Shown: positions 24,790 to 32,121 of the stretch, piece after piece
Layout of the letters: every line of letters begins with the position of its first letter
Numbering within the stretch: the first letter of the stretch is position 1
Source: Symbiodinium natans
Taxonomy: Eukaryota; Sar; Dinophyceae; Suessiales; Symbiodiniaceae
Reading direction: 5' to 3'
NCBI GenBank assembly: GCA_905221605.1
Contig: CAJNDS010002496.1
Span: 27,501-91,500 of the forward strand
Length of the DNA: 64,000 bases
Notes under the pieces: model-generated
Told to the model about the DNA's origin: nothing
Databases searched by the model: none
The model's input: the letters and a program-made list of their open reading frames with translations, nothing else
Program-made: the position numbers and the translations under genes

Positions 24790-24932
24790 TTAAACTGCTT
24801 TTTCTGAACAATCTGGTTCTAGGGCCGCTAAGGCCACTTGAGGCTCTGCTAACACCAGGTCCCTCGCTGCCAGATCCGGGCGTAGCAGCGGATCTGTGAA
24901 GCCATCGTATGCACCAGGACCCAGTCGCACAC
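24790..24932 (-). CDS. Terminal exon of an unknown gene
   Basis: Follows a GCCAAAG acceptor (two bases, then GTG CGA in frame) and ends in a TAA stop. It encodes RLGPGAYDGFTDPLLRPDLA and a Leu/Ala-rich tail. Composition and the clean stop fit a 3' exon. Likely the end of a minus-strand gene whose other exons are at 25268-25405, 25508-25672 and 25985-26215. Function unknown. Confidence 0.45.
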
Positions 24933-25267
24933 CTTTGGCACAGCCGAGTGCCCGAGCGGAGCCAAGCGAGTACGGAGCAGAAGCAAATTGCGGAACAGTG
25001 ACGGAACCCATTCAGGCCTCATCTCTTTATCTTTCTTCATAATCTCTCTCAGAGGTCCATCGAGCCTGTGCCCGCAGGCGGCGCTCGGCCCCTCATCAAG
25101 GCTTGTGCACGGAGGGCCTCGTAGCTCTCCTGCGCAACGAGACACGGCCCATCACGGCCACCAGTCCACACTACCGCACCCTGATCCTGGCAACCAAAGT
25201 TTCAAGTACCCTAGACCCCAAAAGGCATTGCCCTTCAAAGCTGTGGAGCCATGATTGAAACACGTTG

Positions 25268-25405
25268 AATCTGGATCCGCTTCGGCCCCCAATGCCTCCG
25301 GAAGGATCGCGGCGGAGGGGCTCCGAGCTCGCGTGGTCTCCCAGCGTGGATCCAGCGGCCCGTAGCTGGAGACCTCCACGCGCAAGAACGAATGTCCCAA
25401 GCATT
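25268..25405 (-). CDS. Candidate exon of the same unknown gene
   Basis: The frame encodes HSFLRVEVSSYGPLDPRWET, then a Ser/Ala-rich segment and an acidic end (EALGAEADPDS). The upstream and downstream splice sites are not unambiguous, so limits are approximate. Position and strand agree with the neighbouring exons. Confidence 0.35.
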
Positions 25406-25507
25406 TTTCGAACCTGGTTTGCGCTTAGGATTTTGTAGAAATCCCCTCAACGGAACCTGACTGAACATCCGATTCTGAACCCTCAGCAATCAGAAGTGGC
25501 GGCAAAC

Positions 25508-25672
25508 AAGGTCAGGCTGCATAGGCGGGCGCCCGCTGCGCAGGATCCTCGCGAGCAGCACCGAGGTCGGCGGCAAAGCCTCGTGGGTAGATGTGGGCCT
25601 CAGTGATGCGTTGTTGGGCGGATGGTCTTTTGCAGAGACTGGGGCGCCATAGCCCTCAAAGAATTGTCGCAT
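25508..25672 (-). CDS. Candidate exon, possible start exon
   Basis: Opens with MRQFFEGYGAPVSAKDHPPN and closes at a GTTTGCC donor after a Gln-Pro-Asp-Leu. The Met may be a real start, which would make the exon at 25985-26215 part of a different gene; alternatively the Met is internal. No recognised domain. Confidence 0.4.
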
Positions 25673-25984
25673 TCCTTAAGAGATCCTGACACCCTGAAAC
25701 CCTCCAAAACGTCCTGAAAAGTGTGTGATCGGAGATCGCAGCCGGGAAGCCTGGGACTGGCGCAGGTCATAGCTCGCCGGGCCCGGTGTTGCCTGGGTCA
25801 GGAAACACACAATCTTCCGGACTTGGGATTTCGGCGTGGCTCAGGCGTCTAATATTGCACTGGGAGTGCAACATCTTGAGGCTGAGGGGATGGCTGAGGA
25901 AGTTCCGAGGCTCAAAGGAAGACTCAAGGTAGATTCGACCTGCAACTGCCTCCAAGCTCGACCTGACATTCCTTGGAAACCACA

Positions 25985-26215
25985 AGGCTCTGAAACCCCC
26001 GGTGCCTTCTCTTCCTTGGGAGGGGGCTCCGGCGCCATGAGTGCAGAGGGGCCTGCAAACTGCTGCAGGCCCGCGATTGAACCATAAGTTACAAGCTCCT
26101 GTCCAGCGTCCGAGGTAAGACAGACTGCGGATTCTCCTTGACGTCTGAGGCCTGGCAGCAGCTCCGGAGCTTCGTAGTCCCCTGGGCCGGGGCAACTGCT
26201 GACCTCTGGGAGCGC
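25985..26215 (-). CDS. Candidate exon, unknown protein
   Basis: A 75-codon coding-like stretch within a longer open frame: GDYEAPELLPGLRRQGESAV, then QELVTYGSIAGLQQF and a Pro/Glu/Lys-rich linker. Limits approximate. No family recognised. Confidence 0.4.
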
Positions 26216-26505
26216 TTGGCGGCTTTCAGCGCTGCGATGCGCTTTGCATAGCCGAAACAAACGATGTAGGCTTACAGGTCGACGGTGCCGGTTGCAGCGT
26301 GTACAAGCCAGATATGTTCGCAAACCATACTGACACAAGCAGCCATAACACCTGTCGACCTCAAACTCGCAAAGTTTGCTTCATTCAGGGTCAGCCGCAC
26401 TTAACAACCCACTTAAGACCCTCACACCTTGACTCGGAATCCCAACCTGCAGCCGCACCAATCGTCCGGTCTCAGCGTGGCCGCTGTGCGGCTCCTGTTG
26501 GCTGA

Positions 26506-26655
26506 AGAAGCTGGGAGGAAGCTGAGGAAGCTGAGGAAGCTGAGGAAGCTGAGGAAGCTGAGGAAGCTGAGGAAGCCTGTTCTTTCGCGGAAACGTTGAA
26601 GAGAGACTTTGGAAAGGACAGCTGGCTGGACCACCTGACGTTGCTGAGATTATGA
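26506..26655 (+). CDS. Plus-strand terminal exon with a Glu-Glu-Ala repeat
   Basis: A 50-codon frame ending in TGA at 26655. An AG at 26506-26507 gives a natural acceptor. The exon encodes seven Glu-Glu-Ala triplets from a 9-bp tandem repeat (GAGGAAGCT, 26515-26577), then a non-repetitive tail CSFAETLKRDFGKDSWLDHL that looks genuinely coding. The repeat unit is a multiple of three, so copy changes keep frame. The reverse strand gives Leu-Ser-Phe repeats without a sensible flank. Function unknown; the acidic helix suggests a surface or linker role. Confidence 0.45.
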   Translation, partial: RSWEEAEEAEEAEEAEEAEEAEEACSFAETLKRDFGKDSWLDHLTLLRL

Positions 26656-26769
26656 GCTTTGTGCCGGCCTCCGGTAGAAATAGATCTTCCGACTAGTGCG
26701 CAGAATCTCTTCTTGTTCGTCTTTTGGTTATAATTCTTATTGGTGTATTCTTCTCATCCGAGGTGCTGG

Positions 26770-26832
26770 TGAGACACTGTCTGACAATCTCCCTTCCTCA
26801 CTCTCTCACTCACCCTCTCTTTCGCACAGCTC
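26770..26832 (+). other. Polypyrimidine tract and AG acceptor
   Basis: A C/T-rich stretch (CCCTTCCTCACTCTCTCACT and following) ends in TTCGCACAG, a strong plus-strand 3' splice site. The following 26833-26914 frame is open to a stop but short and without recognisable content. Confidence 0.35.
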
Positions 26833-26929
26833 GCAGCTGCTTAACCATCTAGGTTCGAATCGAAACATATTCGCAGAGGGCCGGAACCCCGGAAATGCGA
26901 TGCATGCGGTATGAAGTCTGAACTGGGCT

Positions 26930-27122
26930 TTAGAAACAGTTCTTTTGGGAAAAGGGTCTGGGCTTTAGCGAAATGCCTTCAGTGGCGAGGGAAACGTAAG
27001 GTTGTGGACTGGGTGTTTGACGAAATCTTCAATGAATTACAGGGTTTTTCAGGAATAGGAAGCATGACTATTCCGAAGCAATATTCGTTGAATGTATGGG
27101 AAACAGGGGCTTCAGCAAAATG
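26930..27122. repeat. Host repeat, left of the AT-rich element
   Basis: Contains AAAAGGGTCTGGGCTTTAGC followed by AAATGCC and a GTAAGGTTGTGGACT segment. Diverged copies in the same orientation lie just right of the element (30165-30260, 30298-30360). The element therefore sits inside a tandem or dispersed host repeat. Confidence 0.7.
27118..27122. repeat. Left target-site duplication AAATG
   Basis: AAATG directly precedes the left inverted-repeat end at 27123 and is repeated directly after the right end at 30158-30162. Five bases could match by chance, but both copies abut the outermost paired inverted-repeat bases. Confidence 0.6.
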
Positions 27123-27180
27123 AGTTAGCAGAACCCGTTAGCAGAACCCTTGGGTAATAATACCACCAGTCAACTCATTA
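27123..27180. repeat. Left terminal inverted repeat, outer part
   Basis: AGTTAGCAGAACCC, an immediate second copy of GTTAGCAGAACCC (27137-27149), then TTGGGTAATAATACCACC and a link to the 104-bp units. Compared with the right end it has the extra 13-bp copy but lacks an 11-bp stretch corresponding to CCCATTTTGGG-type sequence. Confidence 0.8.
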
Positions 27181-27492
27181 GACGATTATTCCTATACTCC
27201 CCCCTACACCTCACCAACTATATCACTACTACTTCCCCATTACCAATACCAGTACAGGAATAACCGACTACCTCATCCATATAAGACGATTATTCCTATA
27301 CTCCCCCCTACACCTCACCAACTATATCACTACTACTACCCCATTACCAATACCAGTACAAGAATAACCGATTACCTCACCCATATAAGAGGATTATTCC
27401 TATACTCCCTACTACACCCCACCCAATATATCACCACTACTCCCCCATTACCAATACCAGTATAGGAATAACCAATTATCCCATCCATATTC
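27181..27492. repeat. Three tandem 104-bp units
   Basis: Units start at 27181, 27285 and 27389, exactly 104 bp apart, each with GATTATTCCTATACTCC, a C/A-rich segment, ATATCACTACTAC and CCAATACCAGTA...GGAATAACC. Units 1 and 2 are nearly identical; unit 3 has several changes (for example ACTACACCCCACCCAATATA). The right end of the element holds one copy in inverted orientation (30000-30103). No ORF. Within a unit, GGTTATTCC and GGAATAATC-type ends give partial self-complementarity. Confidence 0.95.
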
Positions 27493-27497
27493 CCTAC

Positions 27498-27539
27498 GGT
27501 AGTATTATCATCCCAAAATGGGCAAAGGTTCTCTCATAG
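27498..27539. repeat. Internal copy of the element terminus, inward side
   Basis: GGTAGTATTATCATCCCAAAATGGGCAAAGGTTCTC reads, in the same orientation, like the right terminus (GGTGGTATTATTACCCAAAATGGGCAAGGGTTCTG at 30118-30151). With the left terminus it brackets 27123-27539 as a 417-bp inverted-repeat unit containing only the three 104-bp repeats, a structure like a miniature non-autonomous element. Confidence 0.7.
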
Positions 27540-27622
27540 ATTTTACTAGGTTTAGGGTTAAAGGTTGTAGTCATAATAGAATTACATTCCATAAACTCTT
27601 ATGAAATGTGCTTACACTATAC

Positions 27623-27859
27623 TTATGTTTTTAACTCACGTTTCTTTTTATCATTGTATGCTTTCATTCCATCAAGACATTCACAGCAAGTAACCGTGGT
27701 TCTATACTGCATTAAATACCTACCCTTTTTATAAAAATAATATCTTTTGAAATGCACTAAATTCTTCCATTCTTTGCATCTAACACACTGCCTTTCACAA
27801 TGAGGAGGATGGCACTCAGTATTAAAGTCCATGGTTAGCTTATCAACATATATTGTCAT
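27623..27859 (-). CDS. Small zinc-ribbon protein in the AT-rich element
   Basis: 78 residues with C25xxC28 and C58xxC61 around a Lys/Tyr-rich loop (CVRCKEWKNLVHFKRYYF, then TCCECLDGMKAY). This spacing and the K-E-W/F-K pattern resemble the zinc-binding module often found beside HNH nucleases in phages and large DNA viruses; no HNH residues follow, so it would be a stand-alone module. An additional Cys/His pair lies upstream (C16, H17, H20, C21). The first Met is used; Met10 is an alternative. Basic C-terminus. A nucleic-acid binding role is inference only. Divergent in direction from the ATPase gene. Confidence 0.55.
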   Translation of the reverse strand: MTIYVDKLTMDFNTECHPPHCERQCVRCKEWKNLVHFKRYYFYKKGRYLMQYRTTVTCCECLDGMKAYNDKKKRELKT

Positions 27860-28016
27860 ATTATATTATTTTACAATATTTATCATAATTCATTCATTAT
27901 GACAAACATTGCTTCTGGAAGGCACACTGATGTGGGGCGCTGTCATTCTATAAGTAAATCACTCTTTACAACATTATTTTAGCAATTCTTCCAGCTGATA
28001 AAACTCAAACAACAAT

Positions 28017-28310
28017 TTAAATCGCTTCTTCATAATGATAATAATCCTCTAGTTCATCTATAATAGCACTTAATCTGGCGGTATGCATTCTAATATTTCT
28101 TTCCGCCAGCCAATCTGTTTTACTTTCCTTGTTTTCTTTTTTAGGAAACAAACAATCCATATATACATTATTTACATTTTTAACATTCTTAATATAGCAG
28201 AACGCCTTAAGAAATTCCAATAAACTATGACGAAACATTCTGTATCTTGGGGTTTTTATTATTTCAGCAAATTTCTCTATCTCGTTTATTACTTCTATGT
28301 ATTTATCCAT
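28017..28310 (-). CDS. Hypothetical 97-residue protein in the AT-rich element
   Basis: No family recognised. Mostly helical and charged: an amphipathic N-terminus (MDKYIEVINEIEKFAEIIKT), a middle with aromatic residues, and an acidic C-terminal helix (IIDELEDYYHYEEAI). No signal peptide or membrane segment. The start codon lies 39 bp from the divergent ATPase start, so the two probably share a promoter region. AT-rich codon use matches the other element genes and differs from the host exons. Confidence 0.55.
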   Translation of the reverse strand: MDKYIEVINEIEKFAEIIKTPRYRMFRHSLLEFLKAFCYIKNVKNVNNVYMDCLFPKKENKESKTDWLAERNIRMHTARLSAIIDELEDYYHYEEAI

Positions 28311-28349
28311 ATATATATATGTAAATCATATAATTTCTAACTAGTATTA
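28311..28349. promoter_or_regulatory. Divergent intergenic region, likely shared promoter
   Basis: The 39 bp between the minus-strand 97-residue ORF and the plus-strand ATPase ORF consist almost only of A and T, with a TATATATATATG run. The position suggests a bidirectional promoter; no defined motif can be shown. Confidence 0.35.
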
Positions 28350-29114
28350 ATGTTAGAAGATATTCCTACAGTAGAACCTATAGACATACCAAAATACAAT
28401 TATAAGAATAGTAAATACGAGATGATGCCAAGTCTACCTGCAAGAGTGTTCTGTGTTGCCTCTTCAACGGGTGGCACATCTGTTTTAATACAAAATCAAA
28501 TATTAAAGGTTTACCGAGGTTCTTTTGAGAGAATATACATTTGTAGCCCTAGCGTTCATGTTGATGACACATGGAGGGCAGTCAAGAAATATATTACTGA
28601 CGTAATGAAAGTGGATACCGAAAAGGAAAAAGTATATTATGAAGAATACGATCCAATTGCATTAAAGCATATAATAGAAACACAACACAAGGTCATAGAC
28701 TTCCAGAAGAAGAACAAACAAAAGGAATTATTCAGTATTTTCATAGTGGTGGACGACTTCGTGGATGACCCTAAATTTGTAAGATACTCCAATATCTTGC
28801 ATGGATTGTTCACACGCGGAAGGCATTCAGCAATTTCATGTATCTCATCGACACAAAAATATAATGTCCTTGCCCCTATAATAAGACTTAATGCCTCAGC
28901 ACTTTTCATATTCAAACTGAAGAACATGAACGAGGTAAATAGTTTCCTAGAAGAGAATAGCGCTCTTGTAGACAAGCGAACACTGCATGACATGTATCAG
29001 CAAGCCGTGAATGTTGCACCTTACTCGTTCTTTGATATAAACACAAATGCTAAAGATGTTAATAACATGTTTTATATTAACTTTGAACAACGCTTTGAAA
29101 TAGGGGATAATTAA
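28350..29114 (+). CDS. A32-like packaging ATPase (FtsK/HerA type), altered Walker A
   Basis: 254 residues, a usual length for packaging ATPases of virophages and Polinton-like viruses, which pump DNA into the capsid using ATP. Visible features, in order: strand plus P-loop position at about 32-45 (VFCVASSTGGTS), the conserved IYICSPS strand (62-68), Walker B FSIFIVVDD (128-136), the family-typical LFTRGRHS (153-160) and sensor Gln in SSTQK (166-170), then IRLNASALFIFKL (178-190) and PYSFFDI (224-230). The arrangement matches A32-like ATPases closely. The invariant lysine of Walker A appears to be replaced: the GK[ST] position reads G-T-S (42-44). The protein is otherwise intact and uninterrupted, so either it has lost activity recently or another residue substitutes. 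Start chosen as the first Met after the AT-rich spacer. Confidence 0.8.
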   Translation: MLEDIPTVEPIDIPKYNYKNSKYEMMPSLPARVFCVASSTGGTSVLIQNQILKVYRGSFERIYICSPSVHVDDTWRAVKKYITDVMKVDTEKEKVYYEEYDPIALKHIIETQHKVIDFQKKNKQKELFSIFIVVDDFVDDPKFVRYSNILHGLFTRGRHSAISCISSTQKYNVLAPIIRLNASALFIFKLKNMNEVNSFLEENSALVDKRTLHDMYQQAVNVAPYSFFDINTNAKDVNNMFYINFEQRFEIGDN

Positions 29115-29335
29115 TAATGTCTTGATAATATCAAAAATTATCAAACCAATGATGCTGGGCAACAATGTAAAGTAGTAAACTGAAGCATGGGCATTTCCTT
29201 TTCTTCTCTAGTGCTTCTACTTTCTTTTCCTCTTCTTCCAATTTTGTAATAGGTCTTTCATAGCAGCTAATAATATATCAGTTTCCGATACTTCCCTGTT
29301 TTTTTGTTTTATTCATTCCATACAAACTTTATACT
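29110..29335 (-). pseudogene. Remnant of a small ORF with a hydrophobic segment
   Basis: On the minus strand, fragments in different frames read as a charged helix (SETDILLAAMKDLL), a Lys/Glu-rich stretch (KLEEEEKKVEALEKKRK) and, in a third frame, a hydrophobic run (IIGLIIFDIIKTLLII) overlapping the ATPase 3' end. No single frame holds them together. It may be a decayed small membrane protein gene, or simply AT-rich noise. Confidence 0.25.
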
Positions 29336-29419
29336 GCTCTTCAAACCCACTCGTATATAACAACCTCTATTAATTTTAATCGCTATCGCTACTATTTTTC
29401 GCTTTCTTTTTCAACTTTG

Positions 29420-29997
29420 CTATGGCACCTTCAGGGTGGACATCTCCTTTTTCATTGCTTTAAACAAATCGTTCATTTCTTCATTTTCATTCAAAGCATA
29501 TTGTAAAGCACTCCATAAAATTGGGGTGGTCATAGAATAATCAAATCTTAAAAATCCGTCTCTTCCCTCTCTAACGATATTGCTCCATTCTTTGGGAAAT
29601 CCTTTATAATCCATCATATCGTTGGCAATAAAACCACAACACGACCTATCGCCATATTTTCTTTATCAATAAATTTATATGTTTTAGGAACAATGTATTT
29701 AACTACTTCTACTGCCTTGTTTTTTTTGAAAAATTCTGTTATGTCTTTCTTTAATCTTTGATCACTGCTGGGACCAATAGAACCTGTATAGGAGATATCA
29801 CCTATAACATCAATACCGTCTGTATTAACAGTTAAAGCATTTTTAGTGACTATTTCAGCGATTGTTTCACCATGTGTATCTGGGTTTCTTAAAAATATTT
29901 GTTCTACTGCTCCAACTGCTGTGGTATGTGTTATGCTAAGTCTCTCAAAAAAATTAACCGAACTGCCTAATACTCTAAATTCTGGAGTTCCTGTTGC
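29420..29997 (-). pseudogene. Broken gene with an S74 intramolecular-chaperone domain
   Basis: Two adjacent minus-strand frames make up one domain. The first frame (29997 down to about 29650) contains SSDQRLKKDI, the SDxRxK signature of the Peptidase_S74 / endosialidase C-terminal domain, with its Ser and Lys catalytic dyad intact. The second frame (to the stop at 29420) contains CCGFIANDMMDYKG and DGFLRFDYSMTTPILWSALQ, matching the GFIAQ and DYS...ALLxxAxx parts of the same domain. A one-base-type frameshift in the 29645-29668 stretch separates them. S74 domains trimerise and cleave themselves off fibre or spike proteins of phages and some eukaryotic DNA viruses. Upstream there is no start: the frame begins directly at the right terminal repeat with a stop before it, so the fibre part is lost. 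Confidence 0.65.
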
Positions 29998-29999
29998 TC

Positions 30000-30157
30000 A
30001 TATATGGATGAGGTAATCGGTTATTCCTATACTGGCATTGGTAATGGGGAATTAGTAGTGATATAGTTGGTGAGGTGTAGGGGGGAGTATAGGAATAATC
30101 GTCTAATGGGTTGATGGGTGGTATTATTACCCAAAATGGGCAAGGGTTCTGCTAACT
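30000..30157. repeat. Right terminal inverted repeat with one 104-bp unit
   Basis: The single 104-bp unit (30000-30103) in inverted orientation, then TAATGGGTTGATGGGTGG, TATTATTACCCAAAATGGG and GGGTTCTGCTAACT at 30144-30157. AAATG (30158-30162) follows. Confidence 0.85.
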
Positions 30158-30164
30158 AAATGTC

Positions 30165-30360
30165 CTAAGGGAAGAGGGTCTGGGCTTTAGTGAAATGCCT
30201 CGAGTGACGTGGGGAACATAAGGTTTTGGACTAGGCTTCAGCCTAAACCTTCAAGAAGTAGGCTGCCTGACTGCCAATATTGGCTGAAAGTATGGGAATA
30301 GGGTCTGGGCTTTAAAAAAAGTTCTTTAGGGAAAAGGGTCTGGGCTTTAGCGACATGCCA
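30165..30360. repeat. Host repeat, right of the AT-rich element
   Basis: Three copies of AGGGTCTGGGCTTTA at about 30173, 30299 and 30336, in the same orientation as the left-flank copy at 26955. The first is followed, as on the left, by GAAATGCCT and a TAAGGTTTTGGACT segment. Confidence 0.7.
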
Positions 30361-30692
30361 TGCCAGAAACCCCGCCCATTCAGTTGTCGACGCAAAGTGG
30401 CGTGACATGTTCAGAGGCTTCTGTGGCTTCCTCTGGCCCACAACATCACCCTAGGGACACCTCTGCACGCACACGACACGACTCTGCGGCGCGATGGCTA
30501 GCGAGCGTACCTGCATGAAAATGCCGCAGGGTCACAACAAAAGAGAGCCATCGCATCCAGAGAAGGACGTTGGCAGGTTCAGGCTTTGTTGTTTTCACAT
30601 TAAAGCTGGGCTTTTCCATCTGCCAGTACGTAGTACGACCCTGAATCGCTGTCCTTGTCTGGAGGGCCAAGCGTGGCCACCGGCATAGTGAC

Positions 30693-30926
30693 CTCAAGAG
30701 CTGAAGAGATGAGGCCACCATTTGGTTGTTGCATGGTTGCACGTTCGTAGCAGTCCGGCTTCGGCACAAGACAGCTTCAAACGTGAGACATCTGGCCTCC
30801 ACTCGCTCAGAGGCCCAGCCATCGTAGCACCTTGGCACTTCAGGAGTTGCAGCAATGATGCTCTGAGCTATGCCTCGCAATGCTGCGATTTCTGCACAAA
30901 GCACAATGGTCTCCTCGCCGCCGCGT
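30693..30926 (-). CDS. Candidate exon of a minus-strand gene
   Basis: Bounded by a TGATGCAG acceptor and a GTCACTATG donor. It encodes 77 codons: VLCAEIAALRGIAQSIIAAT, then a segment with several Cys and Arg, ending QMVASSLQLL. Composition is convincingly coding; the frame beyond the donor is poorer. Part of a likely gene with exons at 31257-31390, 31544-31680 and 31910-32121. No family recognised. Confidence 0.5.
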
Positions 30927-31256
30927 CTGCATCACGCTGTCCCTCAGTGCCTCCTGGGCGCACGGGAAGCTGTGACTTACAGTACCACTTGCCTCGACAA
31001 AACATACAAAGGGGGCCCAAGACCCTCACCACCTTCCCTCACTGCTTGTAGTGTGTTGCTTGACCCCTCATGGCCAAAAGCTCGGTCACCCGACCCAGGA
31101 GAGCTCTAGTTTTTCAAGACGCTTGCAAGCTCCTCTCTTTCGTGAGTGTGGCCACCAGTTGCCTGGGAACCAAGTTTCGTCTGGGCTGCGTCTTTGGCAA
31201 TGGCAAGATCTTCCCCCCACGGCACTTCAAGCCTTGGGAAGGGACATCAAAAGCGC

Positions 31257-31390
31257 TCAACGTCTCTTCTTGGGCCCAAGGATCCTAAGGTCGGGGCTTT
31301 CATCGTCAATGGAACCCTCACACACCCCATGTCGCTCACTACGCTTTGAGAGCGGCTTCAAGTTCTCAAGATTGCACATGCCATGGATCG
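31257..31390 (-). CDS. Candidate exon of the same gene
   Basis: Open frame with NLENLKPLSKRSERHG followed by an acidic turn (SIDDESPDLRI) and a basic Lys-Lys-Arg-Arg end at a stop or donor. Approximate limits. The basic stretches could be nuclear localisation signals, but no domain supports a role. Confidence 0.4.
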
Positions 31391-31543
31391 GAAGGTGATT
31401 GCAGCACAGCTGCTCTTCTCTGGGGCAGGCGGAGGCGGTGGCGGCAATTCGGCCTCCGGAAGTCTCTTTCCCTACGCGTCCTCTAGCCTTCTGCACTTCG
31501 CCACTTCCGAACGCGGCAGAATGCAGAAGGGCTTCAGCAGATC

Positions 31544-31680
31544 CTAAGAAGTTTGGCGAGCCAACAACCCGATGTCGCTGTTGACGCGTTGCGACGTACT
31601 CGCAAGGTTTCGCAAGCGTTCGGATTCACAGGCGTCCAGGAACGTCTGCATCCGTGGACGCTTTCGCATCACTGCAGGGA
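31544..31680 (-). CDS. Candidate exon of the same gene
   Basis: Starts after a CCCTGCAG acceptor; encodes MRKRPRMQTFLDACESERLR then a Ser/Asn-rich helix and runs to a stop at 31544. Charged, helical, no known domain. Confidence 0.4.
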
Positions 31681-31909
31681 ATGCGCAATAAAAATGGGAG
31701 GTGATGGGTGGCCGGGAACGCGGGATGGTCTTGTGCAGTTCCGTCTTTTCGAAACTGAAGGTTCGGTCTGTGTTCTCTCGGGGCGTTGTGTGTGGACGCA
31801 TACTATTATGTTCCAACGCCAACTATTCTGAGATCTTAACCGCAACTGTGAAATTTTGCCGTAGGTGTACTCATATGAATTCCTGGGTCCGGGGCCTGGC
31901 GCCTTTCTT

Positions 31910-32121
31910 AAACCATATCCAGCACTGACCCCTGAAACCTCAGCAGCGATGCTGGCTGGGACCTCCTCAATTGCCTCTGGCTCTTGTGGCTCACGTCCCT
32001 TGTAGCCTGCGGCCGGCAACACAAACTGATAGGAATGGATGCAGTTCGGGCTGGCAACCGCGGAACTCCAGAATCCTGATAATTCATCGAATTGTGTCTC
32101 TTCGGTCGAAGCCTTTCCCAC
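31910..32121 (-). CDS. Candidate 5' exon of the same gene
   Basis: Opens with MGKASTEETQFDELSGFW, continues through QFVLPAAGYKGREPQ and an acidic Glu/Ala/Ile segment. The Met is a plausible start. The open frame continues into Arg/Pro-rich sequence that is probably intron. Unknown function. Confidence 0.45.

Larger units (their letters stand above)
27123..30157. mobile_element. AT-rich TIR element, deleted Polinton-like virus or virophage relative
   Basis: A 3,035-bp segment much richer in A+T than the flanks. Its ends are inverted repeats starting AGTTAGCAGAACCC (27123-27136; complement 30144-30157), followed by matching TAATAATACCACC and one shared 104-bp unit. AAATG flanks both ends. The content is an A32-like packaging ATPase (plus strand), a zinc-ribbon ORF and a 97-residue ORF (minus) and a broken S74-domain gene (minus). 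Packaging ATPases of this type occur in Polintons, Polinton-like viruses, virophages and large DNA viruses; AG at the element ends is also described for Polintons. No DNA polymerase, integrase, protease or capsid gene is present, so by itself it is non-autonomous, and the S74 gene is cut at its 5' side by the right terminal repeat. The assignment to a specific viral group is inference. Confidence 0.75.

Noticed and set aside
27118-27140. Reading the duplicated GTTAGCAGAACCC at the left end as the target-site duplication
   Set aside because: The same sequence occurs inverted at the right end, so it belongs to the terminal repeat; AAATG outside both ends fits a target duplication better.
27181-27492. 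Regular repeats that might be taken for a CRISPR array
   Set aside because: The 104-bp units are contiguous without unique spacers, lie at the end of an inverted-repeat element, and the setting is eukaryotic.
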